Shown: piece after piece, positions 1 to 7,520 of the stretch
Layout of the letters: each line of letters starts with the position of its first letter
Numbering within the stretch: the stretch's first letter is position 1
Assembly: GCA_015058405.1 (NCBI GenBank)
Contig: SVCL01000139.1
Location: forward strand, 1-43,644
Reading direction: 5' to 3'
Source: Clostridium sp.
Lineage (GTDB): Bacteria; Bacillota; Clostridia; Clostridiales; Clostridiaceae
DNA: 43,644 bases
Notes under the pieces: model-generated
Told to the model about the DNA's origin: nothing
The model's input: the letters and a program-made list of their open reading frames with translations, nothing else
The model's database searches: none
Made by a program: the position numbers and the translations under genes

Positions 1-163
1 CTTAAAAGAAATTGAAGTCAACTTCGCATATCGCTGGTATATTGGATATAACATGCATGAACAATTACCGCATTTCTCAACCTTTAGTAAAAATTATGCA
101 AGAAGGTTTAAAGATACAGATTTATTTGAAAAGATATTTGCAATTATATATTACATTTCATAA
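1..163 (+). pseudogene. Transposase fragment, cut by left window edge
   Basis: Frame 2 is open from the window edge to a TAA at 161-163. It encodes about 53 residues with motifs such as NFAYRWYIGY and PHFSTFSKNYARRF. This is the N-terminal-domain pattern of IS1182/IS5-like transposases, where the pattern AYRWFLG...PHFSTF is common. No catalytic DDE residues follow, because the frame closes shortly after the LFEKIF segment, so the copy is truncated on its 3' side. The true 5' end lies outside the window. It ends 2 bases before the convergent thiE stop codon, so the insertion or its decay probably trimmed the region downstream of the thi operon. The family assignment rests on motif memory only. 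Confidence 0.6.
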
Positions 164-164
164 T

Positions 165-734
165 TTATATTTTCATAAATTCCGACATCATACAAATTCC
201 TGAAGCCCCTTCTTCTATAGTCTGTTTTTCATTATCTTTATTAATTCCTCCAATAGCATAAACAGGAATACTAACACTATTACACACTTGATTTAAAAAC
301 TTCAGACCTCTTGGCTTAACTCCCCTTTTGCAATCAGTTTTAAATATATGCCCTACAGTTATATAGGAAGCTCCATTTAATTCTGCAAATTTTGCTTCTT
401 CTATTGAATGAGTTGATACCCCTACTTTTTCAAAACATTTTATTTTTTCTTTATTGCTTTTGAAAACAGTTAAAGGTAAATGTATTTTATAATGTTTTAA
501 TCTAATTGCTACATCAACATAATTGTGTAAAATACATTCTATATTATTCTCTTTACATTTTTTAATTACTTCTCTTGCTAAAACTTCATATTCCTCTTCT
601 GATAAATCTTTTTCTCTAAGTACAAACATATCAGTCTTTTTTAACTTAATAAATCTATCTATTTGTTCTATTAAAGTTCTATTACACAATTTCCTATTAG
701 AAAAAGCTATTACCTTATACGAAGACATAATCAT
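165..734 (-). CDS. thiE: Thiamine phosphate synthase, ThiE/TenI-like
   Basis: The product is about 189 residues, slightly short for ThiE (usually 200-220). Landmarks fit the ThiE/TenI TIM barrel: an early VLREKDLS (compare QLREK, pyrophosphate side), a central GVSTHSIEEAKFAELNGASY, then ITVGHIFKT, and near the C terminus IPVYAIGGI (phosphate loop). ThiE joins the thiazole phosphate to HMP pyrophosphate to make thiamine phosphate. The usual DGVHLGQ segment is replaced by HYKIHLPLTV, so a TenI-like thiazole tautomerase role is a real alternative. It is the last gene of thiSFGHE, and its start overlaps the end of thiH by 20 bases. No clear Shine-Dalgarno sequence precedes either candidate ATG (734 or 728), so translation is probably coupled to thiH. 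Confidence 0.8.
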   Translation of the reverse strand: MIMSSYKVIAFSNRKLCNRTLIEQIDRFIKLKKTDMFVLREKDLSEEEYEVLAREVIKKCKENNIECILHNYVDVAIRLKHYKIHLPLTVFKSNKEKIKCFEKVGVSTHSIEEAKFAELNGASYITVGHIFKTDCKRGVKPRGLKFLNQVCNSVSIPVYAIGGINKDNEKQTIEEGASGICMMSEFMKI

Positions 735-1869
735 TCATAACAGGTTGAAGACCTTGTTTTTTTATAGCTTCGTAAACTTCATCTACATTACGAGTATCAT
801 TAATTTCAAATTGGTCATCACCTTGCTCCTCTATATCATCACTATGACTACCTATTCCTGTACTTACTCCTGCTGAAATCTTAGTAGCTACCAAGCCTAC
901 AACATTATTTCTAAATCCTTCACGTTCTCTTGTAGAAATAGTCATTCCTGCAAATGGCATAAATAATCTATATGCACACATTACTTGTAACAATTGCTTT
1001 TCATGAACATCCTTAGGATTGATTTTATCATTATTTATTATAGGTCTAAGTCTAGGACAAGAAAAAGAAATTTCTGCATAAGGATATTTTCTTTGAATTA
1101 AATATGCATGCATACCTGTAGCAAAAGCATCTTTTCTAAAATCATCAAGACCTAAAAGTGCTGCAAAACCAACACCTCTCATTCCTCCCATAAGAGCTCT
1201 CTCTTGAGCATTTATTCTATAAGGAAATATTCTTTTATGACCTGCTAAATGTAATGTTTCATATTTATCTGAATTATAAGTTTCTTGGAATACTGTAATA
1301 TAATCTGCTCCACATTTATGAAGATAAGAATATTCATCTGAATTAACAGGATATATTTCTAATCCTACATTTTTAAAATACTTTCTTGCTATTTTACAAG
1401 CTTCTCCTATGTATTCTACACTGGACATCTTTCTACTTTCTCCAGTAAGAATCAATACTTCTTCAAGGCCTGTTTTTGCTATAGCCTGCATTTCTTCTTC
1501 TATACCCTTAGTATCGAGTTTTGCACGACGAATCTTATTATGGCAATTAAATCCACAATAAATACAAAGATTTTCACAATAATTAGCTATATATAAAGGA
1601 GTAAACATATATACTGAAGTTCCAAAATGTTTTTGAGTTTCTTCCTTAGCTTTAATAGCCATTTCTTCAATAAAATCTTCTGCTGCAGGGGAAAGTAATG
1701 CCTTAAAATCTTCTACTTTTCTATTAGTATTATTAAGAGCATTCTTTACATCAGAAGCAGTATATTTATTATAATCATAAGACTCCATCTTTGATATAAC
1801 TTCATCCATTATTTCTGAACCTATATCCTCCATACCTTCTAAGTACTTCATGTGATCTATTCTTTCCAT
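715..1869 (-). CDS. thiH: 2-iminoacetate synthase (tyrosine lyase) ThiH, radical SAM
   Basis: The 384-residue protein carries the radical-SAM CX3CX2C motif in CENLCIYCGF near residue 95, followed by the ThiH/BATS-type C-terminal half. ThiH cleaves tyrosine to dehydroglycine (2-iminoacetate) and p-cresol, using a 5'-deoxyadenosyl radical. The dehydroglycine feeds thiazole formation by ThiG. Use of ThiH rather than the oxygen-dependent glycine oxidase ThiO fits an anaerobe. AGGAGGTTTACAGG gives a strong ribosome-binding site before the ATG at 1869. The gene starts 12 bases after the end of thiG and overlaps thiE at its 3' end. Length and motif spacing look normal. Confidence 0.95.
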   Translation of the reverse strand: MERIDHMKYLEGMEDIGSEIMDEVISKMESYDYNKYTASDVKNALNNTNRKVEDFKALLSPAAEDFIEEMAIKAKEETQKHFGTSVYMFTPLYIANYCENLCIYCGFNCHNKIRRAKLDTKGIEEEMQAIAKTGLEEVLILTGESRKMSSVEYIGEACKIARKYFKNVGLEIYPVNSDEYSYLHKCGADYITVFQETYNSDKYETLHLAGHKRIFPYRINAQERALMGGMRGVGFAALLGLDDFRKDAFATGMHAYLIQRKYPYAEISFSCPRLRPIINNDKINPKDVHEKQLLQVMCAYRLFMPFAGMTISTREREGFRNNVVGLVATKISAGVSTGIGSHSDDIEEQGDDQFEINDTRNVDEVYEAIKKQGLQPVMNDYVFV

Positions 1870-1881
1870 CCTGTAAACCTC

Positions 1882-2658
1882 CTAATCATTTAAAAATCCA
1901 GTTAGTGGTGATGATGCAGAAGCTCCTTTATCTAAGACACGTCCAAGACCTGCTAAATAAGCTTCCCTTCCTGCATTTATAGCCATATTAAAAGCTCTTG
2001 CCATTCTTGGAATATCTCCTGCTGTTGCAATAGCAGTATTAGCCATAATAGCAGAAGCTCCAAGTTCCATAGCTTCACAAGCTTGTGATGGAGACCCTAT
2101 TCCTGCATCTACTATAATAGGTAAATCTATTTCATCTACCAATATTTTTATAAATTCCTTTGTACAAAGACCTCTATTAGAACCAATTGGTGCTGCAAGC
2201 GGCATTATTGCTGCTGCTCCTGCATTCATTAAATCACGTGCTACATTTAAATCAGGATACATATATGGCATGACAACAAATCCTTCTTTAGCTAATATTT
2301 CTGTAGCTTTTATAGTCTCATAATTATCTGGTAAAAGATACTTAGAATCTCTTATAACTTCTATCTTTACAAAATCTCCACATCCTAATTCTCTAGAAAG
2401 ACGAGCTATCCTTACTGCCTCTTCTGCATTTCTAGCTCCTGATGTATTAGGTAATAATGTTATCCCTTTTGGTACATAATCTAATATATTTTCTCCATTA
2501 TTAGTGTTAGCTCTGCGAACTGCCAAAGTAATTATTTCTGCTTTTGCCTCTTCTACAGCAGCCTTTATTAACTCAACATTATATTTCCCAGATCCAAGTA
2601 TAAAACGTGAATTAAATTCATGCCCCCCAATAATTAATTTATCTTCGATTTTTTTCAT
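1882..2658 (-). CDS. thiG: Thiazole synthase ThiG
   Basis: The 258-residue TIM-barrel enzyme condenses deoxyxylulose 5-phosphate, dehydroglycine and sulfur from ThiS thiocarboxylate into the thiazole phosphate. Recognisable segments are FILGSGKY at the N terminus, [22 protein letters not shown] with the lysine expected to form the Schiff base with the sugar phosphate, [13 protein letters not shown], and [14 protein letters not shown] followed by [12 protein letters not shown] at the phosphate-binding end. The length is typical of the family (about 255). It lies two bases downstream of thiF with GGAGATATAGAA before the ATG, so it belongs to the same transcript. Confidence 0.96.
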   Translation of the reverse strand: MKKIEDKLIIGGHEFNSRFILGSGKYNVELIKAAVEEAKAEIITLAVRRANTNNGENILDYVPKGITLLPNTSGARNAEEAVRIARLSRELGCGDFVKIEVIRDSKYLLPDNYETIKATEILAKEGFVVMPYMYPDLNVARDLMNAGAAAIMPLAAPIGSNRGLCTKEFIKILVDEIDLPIIVDAGIGSPSQACEAMELGASAIMANTAIATAGDIPRMARAFNMAINAGREAYLAGLGRVLDKGASASSPLTGFLND

Positions 2659-2660
2659 TT

Positions 2661-3311
2661 CTATATCTCCTCTATTCCTAAAATTAATCTGATAACCATA
2701 TTAGACGCATGTCCAGAACATATATTTACTCTACCTGACATAAGTCCAATACCACTATAAGCATCTGTTACTCTATCTCCACAAAGGTAAAAATTCTTCA
2801 TTACCTTTATTGTTTTTATTTCGTTACTACTTCCATAGCCAGCCATACCTGATGAAGAAACAACTTTCATTTCCTTGTAATGCTCTAATAAATTATTTAC
2901 AAGCAATGCTTTATTATCTGGATTATCAAATGCTTCACATACAATTGGATAATCCTTAAAAATTGATAATACATTATCTTCTGTTACCTTAACTGTTTCT
3001 ATAGTAATGTCCAAATAAGGATTTATTTTTAATAAAATTTCTCTTAAAGCTTCTGTTTTTAGCCTTCCTAAATGTTCAATAGTATAAGCCTGCCTATTTA
3101 AGTTAGTTAAATCCACTCTATCAAAATCTACAAGGTGTATCTTACCAACACCTGATCTTGCAAGATTTACTGCTATATGCGACCCTATACCTCCAAGACC
3201 TGCAACAGCTACCTTTGCATTTTTTAACTTCTCGTATATTTCTTTTGAAAAACGCTTGTCTAGCGCTTCTTCTAATTCCTCTTTACTTGGAATTTTAATA
3301 TTTTCTAACAT
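2661..3311 (-). CDS. thiF: ThiS adenylyltransferase ThiF, short clostridial type
   Basis: This E1-like enzyme adenylates the C-terminal glycine of ThiS so that sulfur can be loaded. The nucleotide-binding signature [19 protein letters not shown] is near residue 40, followed by the [14 protein letters not shown] segment typical of ThiF/MoeB. The protein is about 216 residues and has no C-terminal zinc CXXC pairs, as in the short clostridial ThiF group. The frame is open 21 bases further upstream to a TTG, but the ATG at 3311 lies 8 bases after a GGGGG Shine-Dalgarno sequence formed by the 3' end of thiS, so I start there. It begins 4 bases after the thiS stop. Confidence 0.93.
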   Translation of the reverse strand: MLENIKIPSKEELEEALDKRFSKEIYEKLKNAKVAVAGLGGIGSHIAVNLARSGVGKIHLVDFDRVDLTNLNRQAYTIEHLGRLKTEALREILLKINPYLDITIETVKVTEDNVLSIFKDYPIVCEAFDNPDNKALLVNNLLEHYKEMKVVSSSGMAGYGSSNEIKTIKVMKNFYLCGDRVTDAYSGIGLMSGRVNICSGHASNMVIRLILGIEEI

Positions 3312-3315
3312 AATA

Positions 3316-3513
3316 TCAGCCCCCACCAACAAAACTTACTACTTCTAAAGAATCTCCATCTTTCAATATAATTTCTTTGTAAAGAGATTTAGAAACTATA
3401 CTGCCATTTAACTCAGAAGCCACTCTTGATATTGTATAACCTTCTTTTAATAAGTAACTTTCTAATGTCAAACCATCTACTCCTTCTAAGCTAACTCCAT
3501 TAACCTTTATCAA
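3316..3513 (-). CDS. thiS: Sulfur carrier protein ThiS (TTG start)
   Basis: The protein is 65 residues in the ubiquitin-like fold pattern of ThiS and ends in FVGGG, the diglycine tail that becomes the thiocarboxylate sulfur donor for ThiG. The frame stays open upstream to 3549, but that extension runs into the leader hairpin. AAGGAGGG followed by AAAAGC places a TTG codon at 3513 as the start, giving M-IKVNGVSLEG, which matches ThiS length exactly. It is the first gene of thiSFGHE and directly follows the attenuator-like hairpin, so whatever controls that hairpin controls the whole operon. Confidence 0.92.
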   Translation of the reverse strand: MIKVNGVSLEGVDGLTLESYLLKEGYTISRVASELNGSIVSKSLYKEIILKDGDSLEVVSFVGGG

Positions 3514-3535
3514 AGCTTTTCCCTCCTTAAAACGT

Positions 3536-3593
3536 AAAAAAGGCCGCACGAAAGAAAACTACACCCGCGGTGGTGTACCCCTTCGTGCGACCT
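3536..3593 (-). promoter_or_regulatory. Attenuator-like hairpin in the thiS leader
   Basis: Read on the minus strand, AGGTCGCACGAAG pairs with CTTTCGTGCGGCCT, enclosing a second 6-bp hairpin (TACACC/GGTGTA with an ACCGCG loop). The structure ends in six U residues, so it looks like an intrinsic terminator. It lies between the promoter (3614-3642) and the thiS ribosome-binding site, with no gene in between, so it can only act on the thi operon. ACGTAA and TTACGT extend the pairing on both sides. The inner ACCGCGGGTGT resembles the 3' part of a T-box antiterminator, but there is no room for a T-box Stem I. The TPP-riboswitch consensus (CTGAGA, and the conserved 3' segment ending CCAGCGTAGGGA) is absent. 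The ligand or factor is unknown. Confidence 0.75.
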
Positions 3594-3613
3594 TACGTCA
3601 CATTCTATTGAAA

Positions 3614-3642
3614 ATTATATCTTTTATGTTTTAAATTGTCAA
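3614..3642 (-). promoter_or_regulatory. Sigma-A promoter of the thiSFGHE operon
   Basis: Perfect -35 TTGACA (3637-3642) and -10 TATAAT (3614-3619) are separated by exactly 17 bases. The predicted start is near 3606-3608, giving a leader of roughly 95 nucleotides before the thiS start codon. The consensus strength suggests that control is exerted after initiation, at the hairpin just downstream. Confidence 0.85.
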
Positions 3643-3819
3643 CCAGTTCTTTTACCTTATTAAGTATTTTTTGAAATAAGAGCTAAAATAATGGCTAATA
3701 ATACATATATAACAACTAATTTATTCTTCCATTTCTATATTATCAATATTTGAATCTATTCACTTCTTAATTTATAATAAATAACATATTATCAAAATAT
3801 TGTATAAAAGAGTGATTAT

Positions 3820-4182
3820 GTGTTTAATTTAGATAATAAAATAGCTGTTGTTACAGGAGCTTCTAGTGGAATAGGACATGATGCTGCCATTGCTTATGCA
3901 AAAGCAGGAGCAAATGTTGCTGTTCTTGCTAGAAGAAAAGAAAAACTTGATGAATTAGTTGAAGAAATTAAAGCTTTAAACAAAAAAGCTATTGCCGTTA
4001 AATGCGATGTAACTAATGAGGAAAATGTTAAAGAAGCTATTAACACAGTAATAGAAGAATTTGGAACTATTGATATCTTAGCTGATAAATCTGATATAAC
4101 ATCTAGACATGCTTATAACGCTTCTAAAGCTGGTGTTATAGGATAATATATTATTGTTGATGGTGGTATAACTCTTGTTTAA
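3820..4182 (+). pseudogene. Short-chain dehydrogenase/reductase remnant
   Basis: The N-terminal 90 residues are a clear SDR Rossmann half: VVTGASSGIG cofactor motif, RRKEKLDELVEEI, and KCDVTNEENVK. After EFGTIDIL the sequence jumps from where NNAG should be straight to AYNASKAGVIG, which holds the YxxxK active-site motif. It meets a TAA at 4144 and continues in frame with YIIVDGGITLV, the typical SDR C terminus. Most of the C-terminal domain is therefore deleted in at least two places. The closest family by pattern is the gluconate 5-dehydrogenase-like SDRs. The start is the GTG at 3820, with only a weak ribosome-binding site. A functional product is unlikely. Confidence 0.85.
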
Positions 4183-4239
4183 TTTTAATAAAAGTTTTCT
4201 TTATTCTAATTGCTATATATAAATAAATATGATACAATA

Positions 4240-4375
4240 TTAAAGTTCCTTTTGAGGGAGTAATCGGCATATATGAATATGTAGTAATATCGACATAATG
4301 GTTTAAAACCCGGTATTACTTTAAATGACGAGACTCAAGGACAGCTTATTTAGGCTGCCCTTGAGTCTCTTTTTA
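4240..4375 (+). promoter_or_regulatory. yybP-ykoY manganese riboswitch upstream of mntP
   Basis: The leader contains the family landmarks: TTTTGAGGGAGTAATCG near 4251-4267, a long middle arm with a CCGG in AACCCGGTATTAC, and a closing ATGACGAGACTC that runs into the terminator. In established yybP-ykoY riboswitches Mn2+ binding prevents terminator formation and switches on efflux genes such as mntP. The expression platform here is the 4330-4374 terminator. The boundaries are approximate because I judged them by eye. Confidence 0.85.
4330..4374 (+). terminator. Expression-platform terminator of the Mn riboswitch
   Basis: GAGACTCAAGGACAGC and GGCTGCCCTTGAGTCTC form a very stable stem with a short TTATTTA loop and are followed by TTTTTAT. 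It lies between the aptamer and the mntP ribosome-binding site, as expected for transcriptional control. Confidence 0.9.
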
Positions 4376-4408
4376 TTTATTAAATACATATAAAGGAGAG
4401 AAAAATAT

Positions 4409-4972
4409 ATGAGTATTTTGGAATTATTTATTTTAGCTATAGGGCTATCTATGGATGCCTTTGCTGTATCTATCTGCAAAGGACTATCCTTAAGAAAAAT
4501 CAAATTTAAACATATGTGCATAGCTGGTGCTTGGTTTGGTGGATTTCAAGCTTTAATGCCTCTAATAGGATATTTTCTTGGAAGTTTCTTCACCGATATG
4601 ATAACTACATATTCACATTGGATTGCATTTGCATTACTTTTATTTTTAGGTGCTAATATGATAAAAGAATCAATTAGTGATGATGACGATGAAGAAGTAG
4701 ATAGTGCCATGGACTTTAAAAACATGTTACTACTTGCAATTGCAACTAGTATAGATGCCTTAGCTGTAGGAGTAACCTTTGCCTTCTTACAAGTTGATAT
4801 AGTTCCTGCTGTATCATTTATAGGGATAGTTACTTTTGTGTGTTCTGCTATAGGTGTTAAAGTTGGTAGTATATTTGGAGACAAATATAAATCTAAAGCT
4901 GAACTTTGTGGTGGAATTATTCTAATTCTTATTGGAATAAGAATTTTCCTTCAAGGCTTTGGAATTTTATAA
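4409..4972 (+). CDS. mntP: Manganese efflux pump MntP
   Basis: This 187-residue membrane protein is built of two DUF204/MntP repeats. The first repeat carries LSMDAFAVSICKG and the second TSIDALAVGVTF, the paired Asp-containing motifs of MntP. They are separated by an acidic loop (SDDDDEEVD). About six hydrophobic segments are visible, consistent with the family. MntP exports Mn2+ across the cytoplasmic membrane. The ATG at 4409 follows AAAGGAGAG. The upstream Mn2+ riboswitch is the expected regulator and strongly supports the assignment. The gene is monocistronic, ending at a bidirectional terminator. Confidence 0.95.
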   Translation: MSILELFILAIGLSMDAFAVSICKGLSLRKIKFKHMCIAGAWFGGFQALMPLIGYFLGSFFTDMITTYSHWIAFALLLFLGANMIKESISDDDDEEVDSAMDFKNMLLLAIATSIDALAVGVTFAFLQVDIVPAVSFIGIVTFVCSAIGVKVGSIFGDKYKSKAELCGGIILILIGIRIFLQGFGIL

Positions 4973-4980
4973 TTAATAAA

Positions 4981-5014
4981 AGAGATGCTAGAAAAATTTA
5001 TTCCTAGCATCTCT
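4981..5014. terminator. Bidirectional terminator between mntP and the convergent unknown pair
   Basis: AGAGATGCTAG pairs perfectly with CTAGCATCTCT across a 12-base AT-rich loop, with A and T runs outside. It serves mntP on the plus strand and the gene ending at 5018 on the minus strand. Confidence 0.85.
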
Positions 5015-5017
5015 TTA

Positions 5018-5674
5018 TTATGCTTTGATATCAAAACTTGGCTCTACATTACTATTTTTAAAATAAGAACTTGGTCTTAAAGCTCCTCTTGCTCTTTCTG
5101 CCTTTTCACCTTGACATGAATTATAATATATCTTATTAAATTCATCTTGTCTTACCTCTTCAGCTGGAGTTAAAGAGTATGTCCAATTTCCATTAATACT
5201 TCCTAGAACCACTTTATTATCTGCTTTAATATCATAATCATATCCACCTTTTGAGTTATACTTAGCCTCAAAAGTCCCACCTGATTTTAAAGCAATTTCA
5301 TTCTTATCTCTCATTAAAATTTCTAATAAATTGATATCCGCTAAAGGTTTAACTTTTTTATTGTTATTTTTAGTTTTCATCTTATTAATTTCTTTTTCTG
5401 CATCTTTATATAATGACTTTCTATCCGGTGATACCTTTGAAAGAAATTGAGCATTTAGCTTTTTTCTTTCTGCTTCTATAACTTCAAATTCTTTATTTGT
5501 TTTAGCTACCGCTTCTCTCTTTGCAAGATTTTTAATCTTTTCTACTAGTTCCTTATCCGAAGGCACCTGCATACCCTTGGTAGGAATTATACTCCAATTA
5601 GGAGTTTTTAAAGTATCCCTCTTAGTTCTAGTAATTTTTTGTGTTTCATTTACTTGATTTATCAAAATTCCCAT
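5018..5674 (-). CDS. Hypothetical protein, second gene of an unrecognised pair
   Basis: I do not recognise this 218-residue protein. It has no signal peptide or membrane segment. The N-terminal half is lysine-rich and predicted helical (KELVEKIKNLAKREAV, then KDAEKEINKMKTKNNNKK). The C-terminal half looks like beta strand (SGGTFEAKYNSKGGYDYDIK, GSINGNWTYSL) and ends in an Arg/Ser/Asn-rich tail. The start ATG at 5674 is only 5 bases after the stop of the secreted gene upstream and has a poor ribosome-binding site, so translation is probably coupled. The pair lies alone between two terminators. It could be a partner or immunity-type protein for its neighbour, but nothing in the sequence proves this. 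Confidence 0.6.
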   Translation of the reverse strand: MGILINQVNETQKITRTKRDTLKTPNWSIIPTKGMQVPSDKELVEKIKNLAKREAVAKTNKEFEVIEAERKKLNAQFLSKVSPDRKSLYKDAEKEINKMKTKNNNKKVKPLADINLLEILMRDKNEIALKSGGTFEAKYNSKGGYDYDIKADNKVVLGSINGNWTYSLTPAEEVRQDEFNKIYYNSCQGEKAERARGALRPSSYFKNSNVEPSFDIKA

Positions 5675-5679
5675 TTTAA

Positions 5680-6240
5680 TTACCTGTATTCTATAATCAT
5701 TTTACTTCCATATACAGTAAATCCATCCATACCTGTATATTGCATAAATACATTACCTTGTATCTTTAAAATCCATTTAGTATTTGCTAGTTCTCCTGCA
5801 AATGCAGTAGTCTTTGACTCTGAAGATGGACTACCTGTTTTTACAAATTTAACAGAAGCTTGCTTATTTCCATTACTTATAATATAAGAATTAATTGAAG
5901 TATATTTAGATTGTGTAACTTTTGAACCTGTTGGACAATATACAGTAACACTAACTACTCTAGATCCTGCTGGTATAGCTTTAGAAAAATCAACAATTTG
6001 ACCAATTGATGTTATTGCACCAGTCCTTCCTTGAGAAGTAGCAAAATCTTTTGCTACAATCTTAGAGGCTTTTGAAGTTGCTCCCCCTCTTAAAGATGGA
6101 TCATTAAGAGACACCTCTGCAGTTTTAACCTCTTCTGCCTTAGCAACTGTTGTTTTTGATGATAGTACAGCTACATTAGTTGCTGTCATTAATATTCCTG
6201 ACATTAATAATGATAATATCTTCTTACTTCCAATAATCAT
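5680..6240 (-). CDS. Hypothetical secreted protein, first gene of an unrecognised pair
   Basis: This is a protein of about 186 residues with a clear Sec signal peptide (KK, then ILSLLMSGILMTATNVAVLS, probable cleavage near KAEE). The mature part is Ser/Thr/Gly-rich and looks like a beta-sandwich (SRVVSVTVYCPTGSKV, WILKIQGNVFMQYTGMDGF). It contains a single cysteine. The ATG at 6240 lies 8 bases after GGGAG. A GTG three codons upstream falls inside the ribosome-binding site and is rejected. I do not recognise the family. It is followed closely by the 5018-5674 gene and the two share one transcript. Secretion is well supported but the function is unknown. Confidence 0.7.
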   Translation of the reverse strand: MIIGSKKILSLLMSGILMTATNVAVLSSKTTVAKAEEVKTAEVSLNDPSLRGGATSKASKIVAKDFATSQGRTGAITSIGQIVDFSKAIPAGSRVVSVTVYCPTGSKVTQSKYTSINSYIISNGNKQASVKFVKTGSPSSESKTTAFAGELANTKWILKIQGNVFMQYTGMDGFTVYGSKMIIEYR

Positions 6241-6415
6241 AACTTCCACTCCCTTTATTGTATTTTGGGATTATAGTATCTTTCCCTTAATAAAATTTTA
6301 CCTTATTAATGATAATTTTACAATAATTAGAAAAGTATATAGACTTAAATCATAAAAACTTCAACAATCTTCTCCTTATTACAAACTCTCTTTTTTATAA
6401 CTATATATAAAAATT

Positions 6416-6458
6416 AAAAGGTTGGAAGTGATTCTAATCACATTTCCAACCTTTTTTT
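6416..6458 (-). terminator. Terminator of the thioredoxin/CXXC/ferredoxin operon
   Basis: AAGGTTGGAA pairs with TTCCAACCTT around a second stem (GTGATT/AATCAC), flanked by A and T runs on both sides. It directly follows the stop codon of the 4Fe-4S protein gene. Confidence 0.85.
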
Positions 6459-6463
6459 AATCT

Positions 6464-7348
6464 TTATTTGCTCTCAACAATTTCTATATTTGATTTAACT
6501 CTTTTATTATTCCTTACCCTTTCCACATGTATTGCATTTGATTTACATATAGATTTACATTCTCCACATCTTATACATTCAGGAGAATTAATATTTTTAG
6601 TTACTTCTACTCCCATCTTACAATTTCTCTCACATGCCTTACATCCAGTACACTTATCTTTATCAATTGCTAACTTATAAAAACTAACCTTATTAAATAA
6701 AGAATAGAAAGCTCCTAGTGGACATAAGTACTTACAAAATGGTCTATAAATAACAATTGATAAAATTAATATTATAATTAAAACAGTTAACTTCCAATTA
6801 AACAATGCACCTGCTGCCATACGTAAAGCTTTATCTTTTAATAATAAAGGAATTCCTCCCCCTAAAGTTCCTGCTGGACAAATTAGTTTACAAAAATACG
6901 GTGTACCTATCCCATACTCATCTTTTAAAAACATAGGAAGCAAAATCACAAAAATTATAAGAACCAAATATTTTAAATATCTAAGAGGTTTATCTATTAC
7001 TTGTGGAATCTTTATCTTTGGAATTGGAATCTTATATAATAAATCTTGAACAAATCCAAATGGACATAAAAATCCACAAATTAACCTTCCAAATAGAACT
7101 CCAAATAACATTAACATTCCTAATACATAAAAAGATATCTTTAACTTCTTATCACTAACTACTGCCTGCAAAGAACCAATAGGACAAGATCCTAATGCTC
7201 CTGGACATGAATAACAATTTAGTACAGGAACACAAGCGTTCTTAGTTTTTCCCTTAAATATTTTCCCCTTAGCAAAACCTACAGCATATCCATTTATTAT
7301 TGCAGCTGCTGCAAGCTGTATAAAACTTCTCTTTGTAGAATTTTTCAT
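6464..7348 (-). CDS. Polytopic membrane 4Fe-4S protein (NapH/NosR-like)
   Basis: The protein is about 294 residues, with several membrane helices and the two CX3CP motifs of the NapH/NosR/RdxA-type family: CGFLCPFGFVQD and CKYLCPLGAFYS. Two cytoplasm-type ferredoxin clusters follow at the C terminus (CTGCKACERNC and CIRCGECKSIC). Extra cysteines sit in the N-terminal loop (CYSCPGALGSCP). Such proteins pass electrons from cytoplasmic ferredoxin across the membrane. The frame is open further upstream, but the ATG at 7348 (MKNSTKRS) begins 5 bases after the CXXC micro-protein stop and matches the usual family N terminus. It forms an operon with that gene and with the thioredoxin-like lipoprotein, suggesting that it supplies reductant to an extracytoplasmic thioredoxin. 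Confidence 0.88.
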   Translation of the reverse strand: MKNSTKRSFIQLAAAAIINGYAVGFAKGKIFKGKTKNACVPVLNCYSCPGALGSCPIGSLQAVVSDKKLKISFYVLGMLMLFGVLFGRLICGFLCPFGFVQDLLYKIPIPKIKIPQVIDKPLRYLKYLVLIIFVILLPMFLKDEYGIGTPYFCKLICPAGTLGGGIPLLLKDKALRMAAGALFNWKLTVLIIILILSIVIYRPFCKYLCPLGAFYSLFNKVSFYKLAIDKDKCTGCKACERNCKMGVEVTKNINSPECIRCGECKSICKSNAIHVERVRNNKRVKSNIEIVESK

Positions 7349-7353
7349 TTTTC

Positions 7354-7500
7354 TTATCCAATCCCAATGCATTGTAAACAAATATTAGTTGCCTTTTGCA
7401 ATACTTCAGAATTTTCTCCTCTCATTATTCCAATTGCAATAAACAAAATAGCTGCTACAATTATTGCAGTTCTAATTTTATTTATATTTTTTATATTCAT
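7354..7500 (-). CDS. CXXC micro-protein, CD1871A family
   Basis: This 48-residue gene has an ATG at 7500, one membrane helix (TAIIVAAILFIAIGIMRG) and a C-terminal tail ending CLQCIGIG before TAA. This matches the CD1871A-family CXXC motif-containing proteins of clostridia, which are about 40-50 residues and typically sit beside a 4Fe-4S membrane protein and a TlpA-like thioredoxin, as here. The function is not established. One helix plus an exposed CXXC suggests a thiol relay between the membrane iron-sulfur protein and the thioredoxin lipoprotein. The spacing (20 bases after the lipoprotein gene, 5 before the next start) supports a three-gene operon. Confidence 0.85.
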   Translation of the reverse strand: MNIKNINKIRTAIIVAAILFIAIGIMRGENSEVLQKATNICLQCIGIG

Positions 7501-7520
7501 ATATTTTTTCCCCTTTTTTA

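Noticed and set aside
3514..3549. N-terminal extension of ThiS to the codon at 3549
   Set aside because: It would run through the hairpin and the ribosome-binding site. The TTG at 3513 gives the normal ThiS length and spacing.
3536..3642. Complete T-box leader upstream of thiS
   Set aside because: ACCGCGGGTGT resembles a T-box 3' segment, but the TGG that binds the tRNA end is not in place and no Stem I or specifier loop fits between the promoter and the hairpin.
3536..3820. TPP riboswitch upstream of thiS
   Set aside because: Neither the CTGAGA motif nor the conserved 3' aptamer segment occurs on the minus strand between the promoter and thiS, and the leader is too short.
4321..4521. Minus-strand frame across the riboswitch terminator and mntP start
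   Set aside because: It lies opposite the structured leader and a clear gene; composition and context indicate a chance frame.
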